In this document: positions 1 through 8,580 of the stretch, one piece after another | How positions within the stretch are numbered: position 1 is the stretch's first letter | How the letters are laid out: each line of letters opens with the position of its first letter | NCBI RefSeq assembly: GCF_002117005.1 | Contig: NZ_CP021023.1 | Coordinates: 806,001-870,000 of the forward strand | Reading direction: 5' to 3' | DNA from: Sedimentisphaera salicampi | GTDB lineage: Bacteria > Planctomycetota > Phycisphaerae > Sedimentisphaerales > Sedimentisphaeraceae | Length of the DNA: 64,000 bases | The notes under the pieces: model-generated | Seen by the model: only the letters and a program-made list of their open reading frames with translations | What the model was told of the DNA's origin: nothing | Databases searched by the model: none | Made by a program: the position numbers and the translations under genes

Positions 1-61
1 AACCAAATACAAGCGAGGGAATGATAATCGATGCCAGAATTGATAATCTGAGGTAACACAT
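1..61 (-). CDS. Start of a divergent gene cut by the window edge (N-terminal 20 residues, signal-like)
   Basis: On the minus strand an ATG at 59-61 follows a strong Shine-Dalgarno (SD) sequence (GGGGAG, six bases upstream). It opens a frame that stays open to base 1. The peptide begins MCYLRLSILASIII, a hydrophobic run typical of a signal peptide or membrane anchor. Only about 20 residues are visible, so the product cannot be named. The gene is divergent from gyrA and about 300 bp from it. The call rests on the SD and hydrophobic start alone. Confidence 0.45.
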   Translation of the reverse strand, partial: MCYLRLSILASIIIPSLVFG

Positions 62-241
62 GTTTTTCTCCCCTGTAATAATACTTACTTTTATCCGAAG
101 CTTACTTACTTTCTTATTTCCAATCGGCTTTGAGCCTATCAAATTTCAAAAGCGGTTTCAAGAAGAAAAAAAAAATTTTCGTTGAACGTGTGAGCGGTAA
201 TGCCACTGCTAAATGTTTTGTTTTTTGGGCAGCTATAAATT

Positions 242-269
242 TTGACTCCGCAGCGTTTTTAAGTATAAT
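242..269 (+). promoter_or_regulatory. Sigma70-type promoter of gyrA
   Basis: TTGACT at 242-247 and a perfect TATAAT at 264-269 are separated by 16 bp. Transcription would start near 276 and give a leader of about 80 nt before gyrA. It is one of the best promoter matches in the window. Confidence 0.7.
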
Positions 270-303
270 TAAGGCTCTTATTTTATTCAGAAATCAATGT
301 TAG

Positions 304-333
304 GGGCTCTCTCTCTGATTATGCTGAGAGCCC
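304..333 (+). promoter_or_regulatory. Hairpin in the gyrA 5' leader
   Basis: GGGCTCTC (304-311) and GAGAGCCC (326-333) form a perfect 8-bp stem with a 14-nt loop. It sits between the promoter and the SD (GGAG, 342-345). No U-tract follows, so it is not a classical terminator. It could stabilise the mRNA or regulate gyrA, but this is inference. Confidence 0.5.
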
Positions 334-357
334 TGATTTACGGAGCAGAACAATCCG

Positions 358-2922
358 ATGACAGACGAGATAAATAGGCCGGAATTTAAAGAGTTCATCG
401 AGGAGAAATCAATCCTTGATGAGATGAAGCATTCGTATCTGAATTATTCGATGAGCGTGATAGTATCACGTGCTCTCCCGGATGTTCGAGACGGGCTCAA
501 GCCCTCTCAGAGGCGAATTCTGGTGGCGATGAACGATTTGAACCTAGGGCCTCGCGGAAAACACAGAAAATGCGCCAAGATTGCCGGTGATACCAGCGGT
601 AACTATCATCCCCACGGCGAGGCTGTTGTGTATCCCACGCTGGTTCGCATGGGTCAGGGCTGGAGCATGCGTTATATGCTCGTTGACCCGCAGGGCAACT
701 TCGGGAGCATAGACGGCGACCCTCCAGCTGCAATGCGTTACACCGAAGCACGTATGCACGCCGCTGCTACGGATATGCTTGAAGACATCAACAAAGAGAC
801 TGTTGACTTCGTGCAGAACTACGATGAAACCAGAACCGAACCTGTTGTTTTGCCGTCGAAATTCCCCAATCTGCTCGTAAACGGCTCAACAGGAATTGCC
901 GTTGGAATGGCAACGAATATGGCCCCGCACAACATCACAGAAGTGTGCAGGGCGATGATAAAGCTCATAGACAACCCCGAAAGCACAATCCTCGATCTTA
1001 TGGAAGATCTGCCCGGGCCGGATTTCCCCACAGGCGGGATAATCTGCGGCAAAAAGGGCATTATGGATGCCTACACCAATGGGCGCGGGCATGTGCGAGT
1101 TCGGTGCAGGTATGATGTTGAGGAAACGAAGACCGGCAAGAGCAAGATCATCATCACAGAGATCCCTTATATGGTTGTGAAAACCAACGTGGTATCGAAA
1201 ATTGCCGACTGCGTTCACAGCGGGCTCCTGCCAGAGGTGGCAGATGTGAACGACGAATCGGACAGGAAAGGGCTGAGAATCGTTGTTGATATCAAGAAGG
1301 ATGCAGAGCCGGAAGTTGTTATCAACAAGCTCTTCAAATATACCCAGCTTCAAACCACCTTCGCTATAAACAACGTTGTGCTGGTGAACAACCGCCCGAT
1401 GACGCTCAATATGCGTCAGCTGATGCAGGAATACCTTGACCACCGCAAAGACGTAATACGAAGAAGAACCCAGTTCCTGCTGAGAAAATCACGCAACAGG
1501 GCACACATTCTCGAAGGTTTGATTCTTGCGGTAAGCGATATTGATGAAATAATCGAGCTGATCAAGAGCTCGCCTGATGTGCCTAATGCCAAGCTCAATC
1601 TTATGAACAAACCCCTCAAGCTCGTTGAGTCTGCAACGCTGAAAAGGCTTCTGCCTGAAGATTTCCTATCCGAGGCAGAAGGGGGAGAGAAATATCTCAC
1701 AGGCCCGCAGGCTGATGCGATCCTTGGTATGCAGCTTCAGAAGCTCACCGGCCTTGAGATTGAGAAGCTTGCCAATGAGTATGCAAAGCTTGCCGAGCAG
1801 ATAAGGCATTACGAAAAGATCCTCGCAGATGAGAAAATCGTGTTTTCCATGATACGCGAAGACCTCTCTGAGATGGTGGAGAAATACGGAGATAAAAGAC
1901 GAACCGAAATCACAGAGGCGGTAGAGGATTTTGATATCGAAGACCTCATCCAGGAAGAGAAGGTTGTGGTAACGGTGAGCCATGAAGGATACGTTAAGCG
2001 TATGCCGATAGACACCTACCGCAAGCAGGGACGAGGCGGACGCGGAATAATCGGGTCAGACAGCAAAGACGACGACTTTATAGAGAGGCTCTTCATCGCC
2101 AGCACGCACGACTACCTTATGGTGTTTACCGATAACGGCCGGTGCTACTGGCTCAAGGTGTATCGAATTCCGAACCTCTCAAGGCAGAGCAAGGGCAGAA
2201 GCATCGCCAACCTCCTCGAGCTGGGCGATTCAAGAATTATGTCTATCATAAATGTTCGCGAGTTCGACCAGCGCAACCTGATTTTCGCCACTCGCAAGGG
2301 CATTGTTAAGAAGACTGTTCTCGAGGCTTACGGTAATGTCCGTGCTAACGGCGTGAATGCGATCAAGCTCGATGAAGACGACGACCTTATAAGCGTTGGT
2401 ATTACCGGCGGCAGCGATGAGATCCTGCTGGCTACCAAAAACGGAATGAGCATAAGATTCAGCGAGGAAGACGTTCGCCAGATGGGGCGAACAGCTCGAG
2501 GCGTTAAGGGCATTAGGCTCAAATCCGATGACAAAGCAGTAGGGATGATTATCCTCGAGCCCGGCAGCTCAATCCTGACAATATGCGAAAACGGCTTCGG
2601 CAAACGAACTGCCCTGAGCGAATACCGCTTGCAGTCTCGCGGCGGCTCGGGAATCATAAATATTAAGAAGTCCGATAGGAACGGCGATGTTGTCGCAGTT
2701 ATGCCGGCAGCAGACAAAGACGATATAATGATGATTACCAGAAACGGGATTATCATAAGAACCGGCCTCGAAGAGGTGCGGGAAATCGGCAGGAATACGG
2801 CAGGCGTAAGGCTGATTAAGCTCGGCAAAGATGATCAGGTGGTCTCAACTGCGAGAATCGTAAACGAGCAGGAAGCTGAGGCTGAAGTGGAAGCGGCTGA
2901 AGAGGCCGAGGAAGAAAAGTAA
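358..2922 (+). CDS. gyrA: DNA gyrase subunit A
   Basis: This is the breakage-reunion subunit of DNA gyrase, acting with GyrB in the cytoplasm to introduce negative supercoils. At 854 aa it has normal GyrA length. The N-terminal half carries the winged-helix region with catalytic Tyr128 in RYTEAR. The C-terminal half is a beta-pinwheel with a GyrA-box-like QGRGGRG motif (about residue 560), which favours gyrase over topoisomerase IV. The tail is a short acidic Glu/Ala stretch. The ATG start has GGAG 12 bases upstream. At the positions matching E. coli Ser83 and Asp87, which anchor the quinolone water-metal bridge, this protein has Ala89 and Pro93. gyrB is not adjacent; the gene has its own promoter and terminator. 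Confidence 0.96.
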   Translation: MTDEINRPEFKEFIEEKSILDEMKHSYLNYSMSVIVSRALPDVRDGLKPSQRRILVAMNDLNLGPRGKHRKCAKIAGDTSGNYHPHGEAVVYPTLVRMGQGWSMRYMLVDPQGNFGSIDGDPPAAMRYTEARMHAAATDMLEDINKETVDFVQNYDETRTEPVVLPSKFPNLLVNGSTGIAVGMATNMAPHNITEVCRAMIKLIDNPESTILDLMEDLPGPDFPTGGIICGKKGIMDAYTNGRGHVRVRCRYDVEETKTGKSKIIITEIPYMVVKTNVVSKIADCVHSGLLPEVADVNDESDRKGLRIVVDIKKDAEPEVVINKLFKYTQLQTTFAINNVVLVNNRPMTLNMRQLMQEYLDHRKDVIRRRTQFLLRKSRNRAHILEGLILAVSDIDEIIELIKSSPDVPNAKLNLMNKPLKLVESATLKRLLPEDFLSEAEGGEKYLTGPQADAILGMQLQKLTGLEIEKLANEYAKLAEQIRHYEKILADEKIVFSMIREDLSEMVEKYGDKRRTEITEAVEDFDIEDLIQEEKVVVTVSHEGYVKRMPIDTYRKQGRGGRGIIGSDSKDDDFIERLFIASTHDYLMVFTDNGRCYWLKVYRIPNLSRQSKGRSIANLLELGDSRIMSIINVREFDQRNLIFATRKGIVKKTVLEAYGNVRANGVNAIKLDEDDDLISVGITGGSDEILLATKNGMSIRFSEEDVRQMGRTARGVKGIRLKSDDKAVGMIILEPGSSILTICENGFGKRTALSEYRLQSRGGSGIINIKKSDRNGDVVAVMPAADKDDIMMITRNGIIIRTGLEEVREIGRNTAGVRLIKLGKDDQVVSTARIVNEQEAEAEVEAAEEAEEEK

Positions 2923-3004
2923 AGGGTTAGGGCAGGCTTGAAGAGCTGACTCATTCCTTGAATCGCATCTATTGCGGCGCTTTATATATTGTTGACAAAT
3001 CCTT

Positions 3005-3044
3005 AATCGGGCAGTTTCGATATTGATACTGCCCGATTTTTTTT
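3005..3044 (+). terminator. Rho-independent terminator of gyrA
   Basis: ATCGGGCAGT (3006-3015) pairs perfectly with ACTGCCCGAT (3028-3037), and a run of eight T follows. It lies 83 bp after the gyrA stop. The convergent GH30-like gene ends at 3124, so the hairpin separates the two units. Confidence 0.85.
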
Positions 3045-3123
3045 AATTATTTCTTTTCATATCCAGCTCCAGTTAGAAAGCCAAATACCAGAAAACAAAA
3101 ACATCAGGGCATAACCGTCCTTT

Positions 3124-5886
3124 TTACTGCTGCACCCAAAATTCAACAGAGAAAGGGGATAATTCACGTGAGAACTGCCGCCCTTTTCTGATACCCACAT
3201 ATTTTCCGATGTTGTTTCTGGTTTGCGAAGTATAGCAATAGCCTTTAAACTCAGCATCAACCCCCATATCAATATTGTATTCAAAAGGAGTATCAGATGA
3301 GCGATTAGTTAAAGCAATAACCAATTTGCTCTCAGGCGTTTTCCACGCCAGAATTCGCTGATTTTTTCGGGTCTGCTCTTCATCTACACGACAAACAACT
3401 GAATCCCACGGCATATATTTCAAGAATCCTGCAACAGCATTCCAGTGATACCAATTGTACTGCCAGTGTTTCTTTTTGATGTCAACATAACGTGTAAAAT
3501 CGTTATCACTTGAAGGCCGCCAAAAACCAAGGCCAAACCGCTCACCTATAAGAGTGTCAGTAGGTTTGAGGGCATGCAGCCAGAACCATGCAGGAGATTC
3601 ATTAAAAGCAAACCAGTTCATAATAGATTGAGCAGTATTTACAAATCTCCACTGAGAACCTGCGCCATCAAGATATTCGAATTCTACATTCAGCACAGGC
3701 CTTCCTTCTGCATCTTTCTTGAATCGGGAATCGCTGTATCTGATTTGTTCATCAGAATTTTTCCCGACACGATGCCAAGACCACCCATCCACGTATTCAA
3801 GAGCCTTGGAATCATCTCGAATAAGTATCGAGCCTTTGCCGTACTGGCCAGCCTGACTGTCTGCATGTATGAAAAGCTCAGGGAATTCATTCTTAACAAT
3901 CGGCGCGACTGCTCGAAACGTATCGCAGTACTCCTGCCCGCTATACTCACAGCAGCCGTAGCCTGCCTCACCAACGGTGGGTTCATTCTGCAAAGAAAAC
4001 ATTTTGACAGGGGCGATATTTTCCTGAACATATCTTAAATCTTTAACAATTGAATTGCCAAATTCAGTCAAAAATGTTTTATCAAATTTTTTCAGAGAAC
4101 CGCCAACAAACCTATTGTTAGATTTGAAATACGGAGCTGGAGACCAATACTCAAAGTTAAAGCCTTCAATACCGGATTCATCTATCATTTCTGCCAGTTC
4201 GCTGTTCTGAGAGCTCCAATTCTGCTCAAACTGCTTTCGCTCATCATCCAGCCCTGTATAAAAGAGCCCCATAGGAAGCCTCATATAACGGAATCCATGG
4301 CCGAATCCGAGCAGTTCATTATAGAATCTCTTTCGTTCCGATTCGGTTAAATCCCCCGGAATGCCCTTGCTGCGGTTGATTCCGCCCCTCCTTTCGGCTT
4401 CCGGCTGAATCTCCACACCAAGCCCCCAAACGGTTTGCTTCTCTTGACCTAACCGAACTGTGTATGAGCCGGACTCTGGATCTTGCAGTGATTGGGATTT
4501 CGGGTCTAACCCCTGCATTTCAGCGTACTCATATTTGATCGAATCGGCAATAACCAAACCATCTGCTTCGTTAGAAAGCTCCACATACCCTGAACGGCCT
4601 GCCCGCCCCTTTTCAAAGAAATGTGTACCCAGCAGTTTCCATTCACCGCCCGGCTTTCGCTGGTCAACAGTGTAGGTTGTTTGGCCGGATCTATGATGAA
4701 CTGTATATTTCGCATTTGACGCACGGTCAGGGTCGCCATCGGGAAGCCAGTAATAAACATTATACCAGCCCGAAACCAGAAAGCCTTGAAAATCAGGCTG
4801 CCATGGCCGCCATGCTATTATTTCCGGCTCATCCGACGGTTTCAAAGTACGGTAGAAACGGGTATGCCCCGCCCTTGAATAACGGTAGAATCTTCCGTAA
4901 TAATTGTCTGCATAAGTCGATTTCGGCCACCAGCCTTTAACCCTGCTTGAATTAATTCCCCACCCGGATGTTACAATAATATCCGGGTCAACCAAGCGTA
5001 TTGTATCAAAATTTAACGAGTAGCCGGAACTTAGCGAATTTTTCCCTGTGATTTTTAATTTTACAATCTGCCCGCCCGGGGAATCAACTTCCACCACGCC
5101 CGCTGTAAACATTGAATACTGCAAATCAGGATTAAACGAATCGATCTTACTGCCTAAATTTTTATTATCAAAAGACACTTTGTATTCGGCACCAGCCGAG
5201 CTTAATACGTTTCGTATTAGAATCACATAAAAACCATCTTTTTCTGCCTGAACAGGATACTTCACGACTGCCCCCGGGCTGTCAGATTTTATTCGATAAT
5301 AGAAGCCATCTTGTGAATTAACATCGCTCACATACTGGATATCTGAAGAGTCAGAAACCTCAAGCGGCTGAATCTTTTTTAGAGACAGTTCAGAGAAGGA
5401 GAGATTATAACTTTCGGAATCTTTATTTTTACCTACAGCCTTAAACCTGAATTTTTTGGAGCCGGCTGTCTGAAAACGATGCACACCCAAATTGACAGTT
5501 CTGAAGCTGTATTCTCCGCAGAGATCACCCTGATCGATCTTCAGGCCTTCACCAGCCAAACTTAATTCATCATTATCACTGCCCACAAGCAGCTCATAGA
5601 TGCCGTTATCAGGTTGATTGCGCTGCCTGACTTGCAGGGCATAAAATCCTGCTTCAGGGACATCAACAGCAAATTCAACGAACTGTTTTTTTTCGCTTAG
5701 ATATGCATGCTGATAACTGCTCCCTTGCGAAGATGCTTGTGCTGAATCTTTGCGAACTTCCAAAGAGGCACCCTTGGAAACCTCCGCATCAAGCTCTGTA
5801 AATCTATAAGTAAACACCTTCTCAGCGGAAAGAGCTGAGCTGTTTGACAGCAGTACTGCTGCCAAAACGGCAACCAGCTTCGCCAT
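3124..5886 (-). CDS. Secreted GH30-like glycoside hydrolase with tandem beta-sandwich modules and golvesin-like domain
   Basis: A predicted exported clan GH-A enzyme, closest in my reading to GH30 (xylanases, glucuronoxylanases, 1,6-galactanases). The ATG at 5884-5886 gives a clean signal peptide with GCGAG upstream; an in-frame ATG at 5910 has a poorer site. Order from the chosen start (920 aa): signal peptide about 1-21, two carbohydrate-binding-like beta-sandwich modules (about 25-170 and 190-298), a golvesin C-terminal-like domain (about 300-455, with motifs WYNVYYWLPDG, TVDQR, VIADSIK), then the catalytic barrel and side sandwich (about 485-920). The likely acid/base is Glu635 in SLQNEP. 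The likely nucleophile is Glu735, since a second Glu two residues on is Gln in the paralogue. It is a close paralogue of the C-terminal half of the product at 14949-20711. It is the last gene of its operon, 36 bp after the 852-aa gene. The exact substrate is not determined. Confidence 0.82.
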   Translation of the reverse strand: MAKLVAVLAAVLLSNSSALSAEKVFTYRFTELDAEVSKGASLEVRKDSAQASSQGSSYQHAYLSEKKQFVEFAVDVPEAGFYALQVRQRNQPDNGIYELLVGSDNDELSLAGEGLKIDQGDLCGEYSFRTVNLGVHRFQTAGSKKFRFKAVGKNKDSESYNLSFSELSLKKIQPLEVSDSSDIQYVSDVNSQDGFYYRIKSDSPGAVVKYPVQAEKDGFYVILIRNVLSSAGAEYKVSFDNKNLGSKIDSFNPDLQYSMFTAGVVEVDSPGGQIVKLKITGKNSLSSGYSLNFDTIRLVDPDIIVTSGWGINSSRVKGWWPKSTYADNYYGRFYRYSRAGHTRFYRTLKPSDEPEIIAWRPWQPDFQGFLVSGWYNVYYWLPDGDPDRASNAKYTVHHRSGQTTYTVDQRKPGGEWKLLGTHFFEKGRAGRSGYVELSNEADGLVIADSIKYEYAEMQGLDPKSQSLQDPESGSYTVRLGQEKQTVWGLGVEIQPEAERRGGINRSKGIPGDLTESERKRFYNELLGFGHGFRYMRLPMGLFYTGLDDERKQFEQNWSSQNSELAEMIDESGIEGFNFEYWSPAPYFKSNNRFVGGSLKKFDKTFLTEFGNSIVKDLRYVQENIAPVKMFSLQNEPTVGEAGYGCCEYSGQEYCDTFRAVAPIVKNEFPELFIHADSQAGQYGKGSILIRDDSKALEYVDGWSWHRVGKNSDEQIRYSDSRFKKDAEGRPVLNVEFEYLDGAGSQWRFVNTAQSIMNWFAFNESPAWFWLHALKPTDTLIGERFGLGFWRPSSDNDFTRYVDIKKKHWQYNWYHWNAVAGFLKYMPWDSVVCRVDEEQTRKNQRILAWKTPESKLVIALTNRSSDTPFEYNIDMGVDAEFKGYCYTSQTRNNIGKYVGIRKGRQFSRELSPFSVEFWVQQ

Positions 5887-5922
5887 TATAATCTCGCTTT
5901 TTATCATCATAATAAAACTGCA

Positions 5923-8481
5923 TCATTCATATATAAAGTAGGCTGTGGCAACTGTGTCAGTATCGGCTGTTGTGCGAACCCAATAGGCATTGAAACCTTC
6001 AGGGAAACGGTGCTTAACAGTACAGTCTGCGGGAATTTGAATCTTACGGTAAGTTTTCCAAGTGCCCTGTCCGTCGATATCCACTTCGATGCATACCTCT
6101 ACAGGTTCATCGTTTTTATGAGAAAGCTCCAGAGTTTTATGCTCGTAACCTGTCATCAAATACGGATCTGACGGCTCCCCAGCCTTAACATGGGTATCCT
6201 TCCAAGGGCCTCCCCTGCCGACAGGTTTGCCAAACTCCCAGAGATCATCGACTGCACCAACCCAAAGGGCAACTTTGCCATCCTCGGAACGAATAATATG
6301 TTTATTGCTCTCTGGAGCATTGTCAGCAATGCCGGAAAGTATTAAAAGGCCTCGCCAGCTGCAGTAATCTGCGATACGGCGATTGTGTGTTGCCACTGGA
6401 CGTATTTTGGAAAAACCGCCAGCATTTTTCGCCGGCAGTTCATAGAACGTGCCGTGAGCATTGAACAGGTCTCTTTCAGTTACAACTTCTCGGGAAATAC
6501 GCTCTAAACCAACCGGTCCGGTTTTATCAAAAGACTTATCACCTTTCGGAAGACGAAAACGTTTTCCCTTTTCGTCAACATATATCAGAGAAGCCTGATC
6601 TACGCTTATAACATCTCTAGGAACTTCCATATTTTCCTGCATAAAGGCATGGGCTTCTTCATCATCAACTCTGCACAAGATCATAGAACCTTTGCTATCC
6701 AGCATCATCTCATAATAGCCGGCGTTCTTAACTTTTCCGTTTTCTCTGATTTTAGCTGAAAATTGAAGCGTTTTTTTGTTTTCTCCGCGTGCTCGTATAT
6801 AACCGCCGCAGAGAGCTGAACTATCAGCTTTAGCTATACCATCAAACATTTTGTCCGGCTGGGTTGTGCGTTTTTCATGGCTGCTGTACTGGAAAAATAC
6901 TGTTACGCGTTCACAGTCCTTGTTGGTATGTACTCGAATCCATTCGCCCTTGTCTGAAGCTGAAAAAGCTGTCCATTTATAGCCGCCAGAATCTACAGTT
7001 ACAGTTTTAAGGTGCTCCCAGCTGCCGTCACCAAGCTTATCCACCTCAAATATAAACTCAACGGGTTTATCCTGCTGATGAACCAAATGCACGCTGCGAT
7101 TTTCAAAACCGGCAAAAAGGTACGGATCCGAAGCCTGCTGCTTTTTAACAGAATCATTCAGCCACACTGCCCCTCGGCCAATCGGTTTACCAAAACTGTC
7201 CAGCTGGTCGCTGCTTATAAACCTCAGGTTAGACTGAGACTGGCCGGGTGAGGCCATATCCCCTTTAGCGTTGAGAGTATTTAAGAACTCGCTTCTGGCA
7301 GTAACATTGCATCCCAAAACAACTTTCTCCCGCCACTGGGCAAAATCACCAAGCACCATCAAATAAGTTGACATCGGCCTGATTCCGCTGCGATCCTCAC
7401 GAGAAAAGCTCTTTGGAAACTGCCAAAACATCCCGTGCATATTCATAAGAAGCTCTTCTTCACCGATATCTCTAATTCTTGGCCACTCGGTATTCCATCC
7501 GTGCGCACCATCATAAGTATGAGAAGCTTTCGGTAAGCGGTAAAAGCTCCATTGCCCATTATCAAGCAGAGCGAGAATCAAAGAACGCTGATCCCAGCCA
7601 ATTGACCAAAGCTGGTCGGAACTGTTAGAATTGCCGTAGATTCCTCCTGGGCCTGTTACCTCAGTGAACTGATCTCTGCGGACAAGCTGCCAGTCCCCCT
7701 GCCCGTACCACTCTGCCAAAGCACCTGAGGGGATTGTAGGGTCGGTTTTTGCCCTAGGGCCTTTTTGTCCGTTATTCGCATAAACGAGCCGGTCTTGAGC
7801 TAAATAAAGTCCTTTTCCGTGATAGCCGGGCAAATCACTCTTAATCCCTTCTGGCGGAGCACCCGAATTGCCGTCTCTAATCAAACAATTAACTTCAAGA
7901 GTATTAACGTTGACTTCATAAAGCCCTTCTTCCATAGTTGCATAATATACTTTCGATGAAGGCTCAAACAAATGCCGAGCAATGCCTGTATGCCGGCCCA
8001 TCATCTTAGAATAAGGAATAACTCTAACATTACGCTCATCATCAACAACATAAGGACCGATGAACAGCTGGTTCGACTCACGATGAATCATACGAGCGGC
8101 GGGCGTGCCTCCAATGCTTTCAGGATGGGCAGTAAGATTTAAATCGCCATCAATTTCATAAAGATTTTCTCCGTCCGAACCTTTTGGGCTATGAGGGGCG
8201 TAAGTAACAACCCAGAGCCGATTAGCCCAAGGCACAACTGCACCAGTGCCGCATTCTCTGTTATCATTGAAATATGCAAGATGCGGATAAACACCCGACC
8301 AGCTTGAACGAGGTTCTGACCCGGCCACAGCGCTGCCTGCAGAAAAGAGAACAGAGCTAATCAGGAAAAGAAACATCAATGATTGAGGTAATTGTTTCTT
8401 TCTCGAGAATAACGAGATGACTTTTTGAGCAGTACTGAGAGCCTTAATTTTAGACAATGAGCAACCGGATAAAAGTTCCAC
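5923..8481 (-). CDS. Secreted protein of unknown function with internal ~180-residue duplication
   Basis: I do not recognise this 852-aa protein. It starts at GTG (8479-8481) with GAAAGGA just upstream and no better ATG. A long basic n-region precedes a hydrophobic stretch at about 34-53 with a plausible cleavage site, so export is expected. The first 340 residues contain repeated short strand-like units with Trp/Tyr (LWVVTY, LFIGPYV, LWSIGW), compatible with a beta-propeller. Residues about 349-532 and 676-852 are copies of one module. Both contain HG(M/T)F(W/Y)xxP, then IRPxxT, then FGKPxGRGxxW, then SDPYLxxGxE and a C-terminal sandwich-like part. No catalytic motif is evident. It has its own promoter at 8537-8564 and precedes the GH30-like gene by 36 bp, so a role in the same polysaccharide is likely. 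Confidence 0.7.
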   Translation of the reverse strand: MELLSGCSLSKIKALSTAQKVISLFSRKKQLPQSLMFLFLISSVLFSAGSAVAGSEPRSSWSGVYPHLAYFNDNRECGTGAVVPWANRLWVVTYAPHSPKGSDGENLYEIDGDLNLTAHPESIGGTPAARMIHRESNQLFIGPYVVDDERNVRVIPYSKMMGRHTGIARHLFEPSSKVYYATMEEGLYEVNVNTLEVNCLIRDGNSGAPPEGIKSDLPGYHGKGLYLAQDRLVYANNGQKGPRAKTDPTIPSGALAEWYGQGDWQLVRRDQFTEVTGPGGIYGNSNSSDQLWSIGWDQRSLILALLDNGQWSFYRLPKASHTYDGAHGWNTEWPRIRDIGEEELLMNMHGMFWQFPKSFSREDRSGIRPMSTYLMVLGDFAQWREKVVLGCNVTARSEFLNTLNAKGDMASPGQSQSNLRFISSDQLDSFGKPIGRGAVWLNDSVKKQQASDPYLFAGFENRSVHLVHQQDKPVEFIFEVDKLGDGSWEHLKTVTVDSGGYKWTAFSASDKGEWIRVHTNKDCERVTVFFQYSSHEKRTTQPDKMFDGIAKADSSALCGGYIRARGENKKTLQFSAKIRENGKVKNAGYYEMMLDSKGSMILCRVDDEEAHAFMQENMEVPRDVISVDQASLIYVDEKGKRFRLPKGDKSFDKTGPVGLERISREVVTERDLFNAHGTFYELPAKNAGGFSKIRPVATHNRRIADYCSWRGLLILSGIADNAPESNKHIIRSEDGKVALWVGAVDDLWEFGKPVGRGGPWKDTHVKAGEPSDPYLMTGYEHKTLELSHKNDEPVEVCIEVDIDGQGTWKTYRKIQIPADCTVKHRFPEGFNAYWVRTTADTDTVATAYFIYE

Positions 8482-8536
8482 TTTGATTCCTTTCGAAATA
8501 AATTGACTTAGCTTAATGCAATAAAAACTGAATTGA

Positions 8537-8564
8537 AGTATAATTTATAAAGGCAGAGCTTCAA
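8537..8564 (-). promoter_or_regulatory. Promoter of the 852-aa/GH30-like gene pair
   Basis: Read on the minus strand: TTGAAG (-35, 8559-8564), 16-bp spacer, TATACT (-10, 8537-8542). It sits between the symporter stop and the GTG of the 852-aa gene and gives a leader of about 50 nt. The -35 and the sequence upstream of it closely match the promoter at 24046-24073. Confidence 0.6.
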
Positions 8565-8580
8565 CGCCATTTTTAACAAA

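Noticed and set aside
886-1443. Long minus-strand frame inside gyrA
   Set aside because: Antisense shadow of a highly conserved gene, with no SD or recognisable product.
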